Source of the DNA: Procambarus clarkii
Taxonomy: Eukaryota > Arthropoda > Malacostraca > Decapoda > Cambaridae
Assembly (NCBI RefSeq): GCF_040958095.1
Contig: NC_091195.1
Location: forward strand, 27,355,586-27,419,585
Reading direction: 5' to 3'
DNA length: 64,000 nucleotides
Shown: positions 54,881 through 64,000 of the stretch, one piece after another
Numbering within the stretch: the stretch's first letter is position 1
Layout of the letters: every line of letters starts with the position of its first letter
The notes under the pieces: generated by a model
The model's database searches: none
What the model saw: only the letters and a program-made list of their open reading frames with translations
What the model was told of the DNA's origin: nothing
Position numbers and translations under genes: made by a program

Positions 54881-55219
54881 TGCCACCTCTTGTTCTGTCT
54901 TGTGTTGATGAAATTAATACCCTATTAATGCCACCTCACTCAAATGTAGATATAAACAAAATCGGAGATGCGTAAGTTCTATTCAGTTGTGTATTTGTAA
55001 ACTAAATTCTTTGAAAATGTAATAAGTTTTACGAAACGTGCTTGTGTCGCGTCAGACTAGAAATAAAAATGAATTTTGGAGAATTGATTTTTGATTTACC
55101 TCCAACAGTGAAAAGAAATGTACGAAAGATTGAGAAAATTCGTGTTAGAATCATTAATCTTACTTTTTCGGTCATATTTAATAATATATGTCTACAGGAA
55201 AGACTGCTACCAAAATATA

Positions 55220-55305
<86 letters not shown>

Positions 55306-55828
55306 GCAATTGACGATAACGAAACACTGATCATTTGTATGCAGAAAATCCACAGAGAAATGGGAAAGGAAGATGAACATTTCGACCGATCAAAGCCGTT
55401 GTCACCATCAGTCTGGTGTTGACGACGGCTTTGATCGGCCGTAACGTTCATCTGTCTTTCCCATTCTCTGTGAATTTTCCACATATAATATATATATATA
55501 TAATTGGAACACTGGGGATTGAACACTGAGCTGCAAGAAGCGAGGCCTCAGCTATGCCAATGAGTCCAAGTGGGTGTACTCGAGCACTGTTGTGTACATG
55601 TTCATTACAGTCTGTAATAATCTGCCGTGTTCCTCCCGAGTCTCCCGCTCAGTTGGATCACATCTTGTCGACGGCTTTGTCTTGTGCTTCTAAATCTGTT
55701 CTTCCCCTTTTAAATTGTATGTTATTCTGGTTAATTATTTTACATCCAATACTACCAGCACATGCACTCTTTACCACTGTGCACCCTGTTCGTCCATATG
55801 TACCCTATATGTACAGGGTACTCCCTAT

Positions 55829-56056
55829 CTTGAGGTTATCTTGAGATGATTTCGGGGCTTTAGTGTCCCCGCGGCCCTCCACCCCCAGGAAGCAGCCCGT
55901 GACACCTGACTAACACCCAGGTACCTATTTTATTGCTAGGTAACAGGGGCATAGGGTGAAAGAAACTTTGCCCATTGTTTCTCGCCGGCGCCCGGGATCG
56001 AACCCGGGACCACAGGATCACAAGTCCAGTGTGCTGTTCGCTCGGCCGACCAGCTT
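55829..56056 (-). mobile_element. tRNA-derived SINE, type A, internal deletion
   Basis: Outer right edge of the inverted repeat, sharing the internal deletion of 52083-52300 but differing from it at several other bases (for example it keeps ATCCTGTGGTCCC in the head). Confidence 0.88.
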
Positions 56057-56478
56057 CCTCCCTACATCTACACCTGCATATGTACTCTTTATCCACACGT
56101 GTACTCTTTATCCACACGTGTACTCTGTACCTGCATATGTACTCTTTATCCACACATGACCTCTGCACCACCACGTGCATCCTGTGCTGTGCTGGGATCC
56201 CGGTGATACTGTCGCATTGTTTCTCAACACACAATCAAGAATTCCGGGTTCGAATCCTGGGCGGGACAGAAATGGTTGAGCACATTTGCTTTCCCCTAAT
56301 ATACTGTTCACCTAGCAGTGAGTAGTTACTCAGGAGTTAGTCACCTTGTTGTGGGGTTGCAGCCTGGGCAGGGTCAGTAATTCGACCTTGGTAAGTAAGG
56401 GGAACCTTGATATAAGCCTAATCTGTATGAATACACTCTGGCTTCCTGTCCCCCGACACAATGAATTATATGTAGCCT
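56057..56478. other. Spacer with short repeat and SINE-like piece
   Basis: TACTCTTTATCCACACGTG recurs three times at 56090-56155. GGGTTCGAATCCTGGGC (56246) followed by TTCACCTAGCAGTGAGTAG (56308) resembles a diverged SINE. Confidence 0.5.
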
Positions 56479-56479
56479 G

Positions 56480-56810
56480 TGTCACCACATGTACTCCGTA
56501 CCACCACATGTACTCTGTACCCACGTATGTATTCTGTACCACATGTACTCTGTACCCGCATATGTATTCTGTACCACATGTACTCTGTACCCACGTATGT
56601 ATTCTGTACCACATGTACTCTGTACCCGCATATGTATTCTGTACCACATGTACTCTGTACCCACGTATGTATTCTGTACCACATGTACTCTGTACCCGCA
56701 TATGTATTCTGTACCACATGTACTCTGTACCCACGTATGTATTCTGTACCACATGTACTCTGTACCCGCATATGTATTCTTTGCCCCCCACTTGTACTCT
56801 GCACCCCTGC
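56480..56810 (+). repeat. 35/70-bp minisatellite
   Basis: A 35-bp unit CCACATGTACTCTGTACCCA plus CGTATGTATTCTGTA alternates with a variant holding CCCGCATATG, so the true period is 70 bp; about 4.5 dimers. Confidence 0.93.
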
Positions 56811-56811
56811 A

Positions 56812-57060
56812 CTAGGAGCCTGACAGCTAAGTGGACTGCACTCAGGATTCGTAGTCCTAAGGTTCTGGGTTCGATCCCTAGTGGAGGCGGAAACAAATAG
56901 GCACTTTCTGTCACCCTGATGCTTCTGTTCACCTAGCAGTAAATAGGTACCTGAGAGTTACAGCTGCTATGGGCTGCTTCCTGGGGATGTGTAACAAAAA
57001 AGGAGGCCTGGTCGAGGACCGGGCCGCGGGGACGCTGAGCCCCGAAATCATCTCAAGATA
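56812..57060 (+). mobile_element. tRNA-derived SINE, type C
   Basis: Full-length, head GGAGCCTGACAGCTAAGTGG, box B GGTTCGATCCCTAG, TGTAACAAAAAAGG insert, tail CATCTCAAGATA followed by a C run. Confidence 0.88.
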
Positions 57061-57099
57061 CCAACCCCCCCCCCCCTCAAACAGCCTATGGATATTGGG

Positions 57100-57650
57100 T
57101 AATATATGTGAAAAAATAGACATAGACGAGATAAAACACCTAAATTATTGGGATCGTCTGAAAGCTCTCCAAATGTACTCACTAGAAAGACGACGGGACA
57201 GATATCAAATGATTTACACGTGAAAAATACTGGAGGGTCAGGTCCCTAATCTACACAGTAAAATAACAACGTACTGGAGTGAACGATATGGAAGAAAATG
57301 TAGAATAGAACCAGTGAAGAGCAGAGGTGCCATAGGCACAATCAGAGAACACTGTATAAACATCAGAGGTCCAGTGAAGAGCAGAGGTGCCATAGGCACA
57401 ATCAGAGAACACTGTATAAACATCAGAGGTCCGCGGCTGTTCAACGTCCTTCCAGCGAGCATGAGAAATATTGCCGGAACAACCGTGGACATCTTAAAGA
57501 TGAAACTAGATTGTTTCCTCCAAGGAGTGCCTGACCAACCGGGCTGTGGTGGGTATGTGGGCCTGCGGGCCGCTCCAAGCAACAGCCTGGTGGACCAAAC
57601 TCTCACAAGTCAAGCCTGGCCTCGGGCCGGGCTTGGGCAGTAGAACAACT
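57100..57650 (+). mobile_element. LINE ORF2 C-terminal end
   Basis: Plus-strand coding traces RLKALQMYSLERRRDRY, then (after a 60-bp tandem duplication at 57311-57430) INIRGPRLFNVLPASMR, TVDILKMKLDCFLQGVPDQP and a stop after RAGLGQ. This is the usual C-terminus of a CR1-like LINE ORF2. One frame break separates the first part from the rest. The end runs into the 120-bp array. Confidence 0.8.
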
Positions 57651-58470
57651 CCCAGAACCCCATCAACCAGGTATATGTGGGCCTGCGGGCCGCTCCAAGC
57701 AACAGCCTGGTGGACCAAACTCTCACAAGTCAAGCCTGGCCTCGGGCCGGGCTTGGGCAGTAGAACAACTCCCAGAACCCCATCAACCAGGTATATGTGG
57801 GCCTGCGGGCCGCTCCAAGCAACAGCCTGGTGGACCAAACTCCCAGAACCCCATCAACCAGGTATATGTGGGCCTGCGGGCCGCTCCAAGCAACAGTCTG
57901 GTGGACCAAACTCTCACAAGTCAAGCCTGGCCTCGGGCCGGGCTTGGGCAGTAGAACAACTCCCAGAACCCCATCAACTAGGTATATGTGGGCCTGCGGG
58001 CCGCTCCAAGCAACAGCCTGGTGGACCAAACTCTAACAAGTCAAGCCTGGCCTCGGGCCGGGCTTGGGCAGTAGAACAACTCCCAGAACCCCATCAACCA
58101 GGTATATGTGGGCCTGCGGGCCGCTCCAAGCAACAGCCTGGTGGACCAAACTCTCACAAGTCAAGCCTGGCCTCGGGCCGGGCTTGGGGAGTAGAACAAC
58201 TCCCAGAACCCCATCAACCAGGTATATGTGGGCCTGCGGGCCGCTCCAAGCAACAGTCTGGTGGACCAAACTCTCACAAGTCAAGCCTGGCCTCGGGCCG
58301 GGCTTGGGGAGTAGAACAACTCCCAGAACCCCATCAACCAGGTATATGTGGGCCTGCGGGCCGCTCCAAGCAACAGTCTGGTGGACCAAACTCTCACAAG
58401 TCAAGCCTGGCCTCGGGCCGGGCTTGGGCAGTAGAACAACTCCCAGAACCCCATCAACCAGGTATCAACC
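57548..58470 (+). repeat. 120-bp minisatellite from a LINE 3' end
   Basis: About eight copies (one shortened to 70 bp at 57781-57850). The unit starts GGTATATGTGGGCCTGCGGG and contains the last codons, stop and short 3' region of the LINE at 57100-57650. It ends with CATCAACCAGGTAT, partly repeated at 58460-58480. Confidence 0.92.
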
Positions 58471-59228
58471 AGGTATCAGGTATCCCCAGGTGGTGCCAGT
58501 GAGGGCTTTCAGTATGGCGAGTCGGGGTTGTGTCGTCTGTTTTAGGTGTTGAATGTGTGCTTTCCAGGTAAGTAAGGGGGAGTCTAAGCGCATGCCGAGG
58601 TATTTATGTTCTCGTACGTGTTGGATGGGAGTGTTGTGTATTGTGAGGGTGGGTAGATGAAGTAGTCTTTTTTTTTTTTTTAGTGAAAATCTGATAGCAG
58701 GTTTTGGTAGTACTAACTTGAAGGCCCCATTGTTGTGTCCAATCTATGAGGTGATCAAGTGCTGTTTGTATTGTTGAGACTGTCTTAGGTAAGGCATTGT
58801 CTGAATAATACAGTGTTAAGTCGTCGGCGTACGCCGAGAGGTGAACAGGATGGGTGTTAGGCAAATCTGCTAAGAATGCAGCAAAAAGGGTTGGGCTTAG
58901 TATGGAGCCTTGCGGGACACCTGTTTGTATTGGGATGTCATCGGAAAACTCGCCTTTTATGTAGACTTTAGAGGTCCTGTTCGTAAGATAGGATTTTAAC
59001 CATAAAAGTAATCTTCCCTGTACGCCTAAACGTGCAAGCTTTGCAAGGAGGCAAGTATGAGGAATGCTATCAAAAGCTCCTTTGAGGTCTAGGTAGACAA
59101 CAAGACAAAATTTGCTGCTTCTGAGGGAGGTGCGGATTTCATGTTCAAGGCAAAGTATTTGATCGAGTGTGGAGCATTGCGGTCGAAATCCAGCTTGGAG
59201 TGACGATATAATATTATTATACTCTAGG

Positions 59229-59290
59229 TGGTCGACGACCGGGCCGCGGGGACGCTAAGCCCCGGAAGCACCTCAAGGTAACCTCAAGGT
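59229..59290 (+). mobile_element. SINE 3' remnant in LINE
   Basis: GGTCGACGACCGGGCCGCGG to CTCAAGGTAACCTCAAGG; only the end of the SINE is present, splitting the RT of the LINE. Confidence 0.75.
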
Positions 59291-61806
59291 AGGTACCATT
59301 GGAGGCGAGTATGTACTAGCCTTTCCATGACTTTACTGAGGCATGATAGTAGGGAAATAGGTCTGTATGCCGCAGGTTGGGATGGGTCTTTTCCTGGTTT
59401 AAGGAACGGAAGAATAATACTGGTCTGCCATTGTGAAGGAATATTTCCGTGAGTCCAGCATAGATTGTAATAGTTTAGGAGAGTACTGTGTGCAGTTGAT
59501 GGGAGATGTTTAATGAGTTCATATGGAATTCCATCCTCTCCAGGTGCCTTGCCAAGAGGTAGGCGGGTTAAGGCTAATTGTAGCTCGCTTAAGGTGTACA
59601 TGTTGTCGACGCCGAGCATGGGTAGCAGTATGGCACGGTCAGTGTCTTGTCTGAGGGGGAGTTCTTGGGCATGAAGGAAGGGTGTTGAGAGGGTAACTTT
59701 AAGGCATTCAGCGAGAACACTTGCACGCTCCTGAGGTGTTTGACAGAGTGAACCGTTGATCATCAGGGGGGGAACGAAGGGAATGTTGGGCGACCTTTAA
59801 TACTGTTAAATGTAGCCCAGACTTTTGAATGTGGCGTAGTGGGTGTGAGGCTATCACAAACTTTTGCCCATGATGCTCGCTTTGCTGACAGTATGGCTTT
59901 TTTGGCCGCTGCTGTAGCCCGCCGGAGATTAACCCAGTTCTGTAGGGAGGGTTGACGTCTTTGTTTTTGAATGGCTCATCGGCGTAAAGCGACTGTTCGT
60001 GCACATTCCGCGTTCCACCACGGTTTAAGTGGTTTGTTGGACCTATGTCCTGAAGTTTTCTTAAGCATTTGGGTGGCTGCAGAATTTATGGCTGAGGTGA
60101 TTGTGGACAGTCGCGTGTTGGGGTCAACATCGTCTGTATCTGGGAGACAGACAGTATCAGCCCATTTTTTCTTATCTAGTTTCTTAATGTGGCACTTGGG
60201 GAGCGTTAGGGGGGGGGGGGTTGGTGGCTGAAGGTTAGTAAATTTTATAATGAGGGGTTTGTGGTCACTACCAATATCTGGTCCAGTATGAAACTGTAGT
60301 TCATGTTGAAAGTGTGCAGAGCCAAAGCAGATGTCCAGTGAGGCTTCATAATTGGTTCTGTAGTTAAAGTAGGTTGCAAGGTAGGGCAGCGAAAGAAGAA
60401 TATATGGTGTAGTGTCTCAGTAGTTATATAGATCAGTGCCTGCAGTGTTCTGGGTGCCTCTACTCCATGTGGGGTGGTTTGTATTAAGATCACCTGTAAC
60501 AATGATCGGTTGCCGTAATTGAGATAGAGTTCCAGTTCATTTGAGTTTATGGTGCCACCAGGGTTGTATATACCCAGAAAGGATATGTGTGTACGATTAT
60601 AAGGTATTAGGCATGCTAGAACTTCTAATTTACCGTTCACAAAATACCCAAGTGTTACAGGTTTACATGTCATGTTACTCCGTGTTAGAAGGAAAATACC
60701 ACCACCCATACGGTTGGGTCTGTCCAGTCTCTGCATCTGAAAGTTTATAAATACGGGATTTTGTTTGGGAGTGAGCCAGGATTCGGTGACGAATGCTAAG
60801 TCCGGTTTGGATGAGTAGAGGAATTGTTTAAGTTCTGTGAGGGATGTTTTAACGCTTTTTGCGTTCCAAGTCATGAAGGTTAGGGGAGCCATTTAGGATG
60901 TTTGGGTTATGGATGCGTCTGTTTTCCTTGGCATGCCAGTAGTAGTACGTGTTGGATACCTGGATGTGGATGTGGGCTGTGTCTTACTCTTGGTGCTGGA
61001 GGTTTGGGTTTGTGGCAAGTCAGCCTGGGGAGTGGTTTTGGTGAGGCGCGCTAAGGAGGTAATTAGGAGTTTTTCCATCTGATCAAACAATGTATGTCCA
61101 GCAATGGTGGCTTTGTTTGGGCGAATGTCAGTATCTGTAGTTGTTGGTAGGGGGTCTGTTGGGTCAGCCTCAGGGGTGGGTTGTGGTACTTGGGCAAAAA
61201 ATTTAGTTACAAGTCGGTCCAGCGTCTTTTCTAGTGTATTTTCGATGCGAGTGACATGAGTTTCAACAAGATCAGGATTCAGTTGTGCATTTTGTGAGAT
61301 GGTTGGACCCTGGGGTTGTGGGAGTGTCGGTGACAGATATCAGGTACACGCAAAGGCTGTGGTAGAGTGTGAGGTAGTGTTTGATGATGGGCTGTGTTAG
61401 GTTGTTTCAGTGCACTACTGTATAGCAGGTTGTTGATAGGGAGAACCTTAGTTTTTGCTGCTGCTGCTATGTATGAAGGACATTGTTTGAATGTAATGTC
61501 GTGGTCGCCACCACAGTTTGAGCAGGTAAGTGTATCTGATGTACAATCTTGCGTGTAATGGGAACCAGAGCATTTCCCACATTTAATGTCTTTGGTGCAG
61601 CCTTTCCAGGTATGGTTAAAACCTTTACATGTAACACACTGAGTGGGACGTGGTATATATACCTCTAGTTTATGGAGGAAGACGTTTAACCAAATCCTCT
61701 CAGGGAGGATGTAGTCTAGAAAGGTAAGCAGAGCAGTGCCTGTATCACTCAGTTCTCCGTTTGTTCTTCCCATAAATTTTTTGACTTCATAGAGTGGGAT
61801 GCCATC

Positions 61807-61984
61807 CGCAGGCGATGAGTCACAATAACGTGGCTAAAGTATGTTGACCAGACCACACACTAGAAGGTGAAGGGACGACGACGTTTCGGTCCGTCCTGGA
61901 CCATTCTCAAGTCGATTGAGAGAATGGTCCAGGACGGACCGAAACGTCGTCGTCCCTTCACCTTCTAGTGTGTGGTCTGGTCAA
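61807..61984. mobile_element. Foldback hairpin element, intact with TSD
   Basis: A 178-bp insertion bounded by the 11-bp direct repeat GGGATGCCATC (61796-61806 and 61985-61995). After a short lead AGTCACAATAACGTGGCTAA it is one hairpin with about 64-bp perfect arms and a loop of about nine bases. It interrupts ORF1 of the LINE. Confidence 0.92.
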
Positions 61985-62309
61985 GGGATGCCATCAGTCT
62001 GGAGTTGTGCCTTGATGTCTGTGCTGATGTCTACAACATGTCGGGTTACATATTTAGCTAATCTGTCCCCCTAGTGGTTTGTAGCACTTAACTTTGTGTC
62101 CATAGGTGTCAATAATGTCGGAAAGCTGTGTGTTCCGCGCTGTGTTTGTCGTCCACTGCCATCAAGTTCTTTAGTTTATTTGGTCTGATATCATGCAGGT
62201 TGAGTGTACGTCTGATGCCATACTACTTGTGTAAAGGAGGCGATGTATATGTTTATTTTTCAGAATGTTCGGTAATATGTTTATTGTTTCTGATGTGTGT
62301 CTATATATG

Positions 62310-62405
62310 TATGAACACGTTGTCCTGAACGGGGTGAGAATAGCTTGAGCTGCCTCATCCGTGTGTGTGCATTTTACCTCAATAAACTTATTTCAATTTC
62401 AATCC
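62310..62405 (+). mobile_element. LINE 3' tail
   Basis: GAACGGGGTGAGAATAGCTT, CCTCAATAAACTTATTTCAA: reverse complement of the repeat at 39127 and 39477. Confidence 0.75.
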
Positions 62406-62454
62406 CGAATTTTTGGGAATGTCATTATATAGAATACTTTGTTATTTATTTATA

Positions 62455-62550
62455 TATATACAAGAAGGTACATTGGGATTGTAAGGATACATAGCATAGT
62501 AATTACATTCTTGTAAAGCCACTAGTACGCGCAGCGTTTCGGGCAATGCT
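62455..62550 (-). mobile_element. SINE/LINE 3' cassette
   Basis: Minus strand TGCCCGAAACGCTGCGCGTA followed by CTAGTGGCTTTACAAGAATG, the 3' end also seen at 24072. Confidence 0.7.
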
Positions 62551-62717
62551 GCCCGGCTATTTCGGAAAATACTCTCATCTTCGCCATCAAAGGCAATGAT
62601 AAAGGTTTACACATCAGAAGAGCTTGGCCTACCTTGGTAGAGCGGAGGGTGATGACACCGAGGCCGCCTGGCGCCCGCATCATTTCTCTTTACCTCTCGA
62701 AAATGGCGACGCTTCCC

Positions 62718-63761
62718 CTACAATGTGTCTGCCTCGCTGTGTTGTCTGCTGTCCTGGAAATCTCCATCGGCCTCCTCTTCTATGACCGGGTGACGTTCAA
62801 GATCCAATTGTGTGGTATGCAGCAGTGGTTTTCCAACATCCTCAAAGGTATCGTCAATGGTTGTAGGAGAGACGCCTTCAGCAGCCGCCATGACGCCGGC
62901 CGCACCTTCAGCAGCCGCCACGACGCCGGCCGCACCTTCAGCAGCCGCCACGACGCCGGCCGCACCTTCAGCAGCCGCCACGACGCCGGCCGCACCTTCA
63001 GCAGCCGCCACGACGCCGGCCGCACCTTCAGCAGCCGCCACGACGCCGGCCGCACCTTCAGCAGCCGCCACGACGCCGGCCGCACCTTCAGCAGCCGCCA
63101 CGACGCCGGCCGCACCTACAGCAGCCGCCACGACGCCGGCCGCACCTACAGCAGCCGCCACGACGCCGGCCGCACCTTCAGCAGCCGCCACGACGCCGGC
63201 CGCACCTTCAGCAGCCGCCACGACGCCGGCCGCACCTTCAGCAGCCGCCACGACGCCGGCCGCATCTAGGGCAGCCGCCACGACGCCGGCCGCACCTTCA
63301 GCAGCCGCCATGACGCCGGCCGCATCTACAGCAGCCGCCACGACGCCGGCCGCACCTTCAGCAGCCGCCACGACGCCGGCCGCACCTTCAGCAGCCGCCA
63401 TGACGCTGGCCGCACCTTCAGCAGCCGCCATGACGCTGGCCGCACCTTCAGCAGCCGCCACGACGCCGGCCGCATCTACAGCAGCCGCCACGACGCCGGC
63501 CGCACCTTCAGCAGCCGCCACGACGCCTGCCGCACCTTCAGCAGCCGCCATGACGCCGGCCGCACCTTCAGCAGCCGCCATGACGCCGGCCGCACCTTCA
63601 GCAGCCGCCATGACGCCGGCCGCACCTTCAGCAGCCGCCATGACGCCGGCCGCACCTTCAGCAGCCGCCATGACGCCGGCCGCACCTTCAGCAGCCGCCA
63701 CGACGCCGGCCGCACCTTCAGCAGCCGCCATGACGCCGGCCGCACCTTCAGCAGCCGCCAT
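62718..63761 (-). CDS. Possible gene with amplified start region
   Basis: On the minus strand an ATG at 63761 (an in-frame stop lies just upstream) opens a frame of about 348 residues: about 29 decapeptide repeats of the AAEGAAGVMA type and then a unique acidic end, GVSPTTIDDTFEDVGKPLL, HTTQLDLERHPVIEEEADGD, FQDSRQHSEADTL. The last repeat's own ATG (GTCATGGCGGCTGCTGAAGG) would give a compact 57-residue start. The unique part reads like genuine protein, but no family was recognised and it could be only the first exon. The plus-strand frame MATLPLQCVCLAVLSAVLEI is the competing reading. Confidence 0.4.
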   Translation of the reverse strand: MAAAEGAAGVMAAAEGAAGVVAAAEGAAGVMAAAEGAAGVMAAAEGAAGVMAAAEGAAGVMAAAEGAAGVMAAAEGAAGVVAAAEGAAGVVAAAVDAAGVVAAAEGAASVMAAAEGAASVMAAAEGAAGVVAAAEGAAGVVAAAVDAAGVMAAAEGAAGVVAAALDAAGVVAAAEGAAGVVAAAEGAAGVVAAAEGAAGVVAAAVGAAGVVAAAVGAAGVVAAAEGAAGVVAAAEGAAGVVAAAEGAAGVVAAAEGAAGVVAAAEGAAGVVAAAEGAAGVVAAAEGAAGVMAAAEGVSPTTIDDTFEDVGKPLLHTTQLDLERHPVIEEEADGDFQDSRQHSEADTL

Positions 63762-63775
63762 GACGCCGGCCGGCC
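62876..63775. repeat. 30-bp minisatellite, ~30 copies
   Basis: Unit CAGCAGCCGCCACGACGCCG plus GCCGCACCTT; copies differ mainly at CATGAC/CACGAC, which on the minus strand switches ATG to GTG. Because 30 is a multiple of three, several frames on both strands stay open (Thr/Ala/Pro-rich on plus, Ala/Gly/Val on minus). Confidence 0.95.
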
Positions 63776-64000
63776 ACCGGGAACTCACTCAATAACACAC
63801 CCAATCACGACCGCGTCCAACACACAACTCATATATAGCGTCTACAAGTCCCACGATGATGGGGTCCACTGCCACCTGTTGGTGGTCGTGGACACTACTT
63901 GTGCACAATAATGTTCTCAACAATGTTATCCTGGATGTTGATAGTTATTATAAAGCATAAATGTCCACACTTCAATAAGTTAAAAATCACTTAATTTGTC
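63776..64000. other. Window end, no gene seen
   Basis: No feature recognised; if the minus-strand reading at 63761 is right, this holds its 5' UTR or promoter. Confidence 0.4.

Larger units (their letters stand above)
58485..62170 (-). mobile_element. Two-ORF LINE (I/Jockey group), broken
   Basis: On the minus strand from right to left: ORF1 with three CCHC-type zinc knuckles (about 61773-61279, CVTCKGFNHTWKGC, CGKCSGSHYTQDC, CSNCGGDHDITFKQC); ORF2 with APE endonuclease (60892-60245, MTWNAKSVKT, FVTESWLTP), linker, RT (59763-59284, GKAPGEDGIPYELI, AYRPISLLSCLSKVMERLV) and later RT parts (GVPQGSILSPTLF, SAYADDLTLYYS near 58810, KYLGMRL near 58600). Several frame breaks, a SINE remnant at 59229-59290 and a hairpin insertion at 61807-61984 show it is dead. 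The left end is cut by the 120-bp array. Confidence 0.85.

Noticed and set aside
56330-56932. Repetitive Tyr/Val/Cys ORFs on both strands
   Set aside because: By-products of the 35/70-bp array and a neighbouring SINE.
57546-58502. 318-codon ORF on the plus strand
   Set aside because: Translation of the 120-bp LINE-tail array.
62812-63795. Thr/Ala/Pro mucin-like ORF on the plus strand
   Set aside because: Only the third frame of the 30-bp array; lacks a unique region, whereas the minus-strand frame has one.

Overview
The window looks like a gene-poor, repeat-rich stretch of a decapod crustacean genome (crayfish, lobster or shrimp type; inference from tRNA-derived SINE families, Penelope-like and CR1/L2-like retroelements, long introns and invertebrate-like gene sequences). 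No bacterial operon, CRISPR array or rRNA gene is visible. Most of the 64 kb is mobile elements of several ages, many nested, plus at least ten unrelated tandem arrays with units from 20 to 120 bp.

Two host genes are well supported. DAD1 (oligosaccharyltransferase subunit) lies on the minus strand as two coding exons, 17365-17152 and 14222-14092, with a poly(A) signal at 13910-13915. NUDT14 (Nudix UDP-sugar pyrophosphatase) lies on the plus strand as five coding exons from 40282 to 50948. Its first exon and first splice donor have been amplified about 20 times as a 48-bp minisatellite, and directly upstream, in the same open frame, sits an intact linker-histone (H1/H5) globular domain starting at 39793. 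A third, unproven host gene is on the minus strand at 63761-62718, where a 30-bp minisatellite has amplified what looks like the start-codon region of a small acidic protein.

Layout: 1-2210 LINE fragment, MITE, SINE and a complex inverted repeat; 2.8-7.0 kb an old Ty3/Gypsy fossil with integrase ahead of reverse transcriptase, riddled with SINE, LINE and hairpin insertions; 7-13 kb SINEs, hairpin repeats and a Tigger-like DNA transposon; 13.2-13.7 kb 55-bp minisatellite; 13.9-17.4 kb DAD1; 17.7-18.7 kb LINE fragment; 19.5-23.8 kb a 71/62-bp satellite open in all three forward frames; 24-27.5 kb SINEs and short minisatellites; 27.7-35.5 kb a young, apparently whole Ty3/Gypsy element whose pol ends in a PHD finger; 35.5-36.5 kb C-rich array; 36.6-37 kb a CCAAT/TATA candidate promoter; 37.5-39.6 kb CR1/L2-like LINE and tails; 39.8-51.1 kb H1-NUDT14; 52.1-56.1 kb a giant inverted repeat built on a Penelope-like element; 56.5-58.5 kb arrays, one derived from a LINE 3' end; 58.5-62.2 kb a broken two-ORF LINE; 62.9-63.8 kb the 30-bp array.

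The most unusual material is the H1-NUDT14 arrangement with its amplified splice-donor exon, the PHD-tailed retroelement, the Penelope palindrome, and hairpin repeats with hammerhead-ribozyme-like cores. All family assignments come from reading translated motifs by eye; no database search was run.
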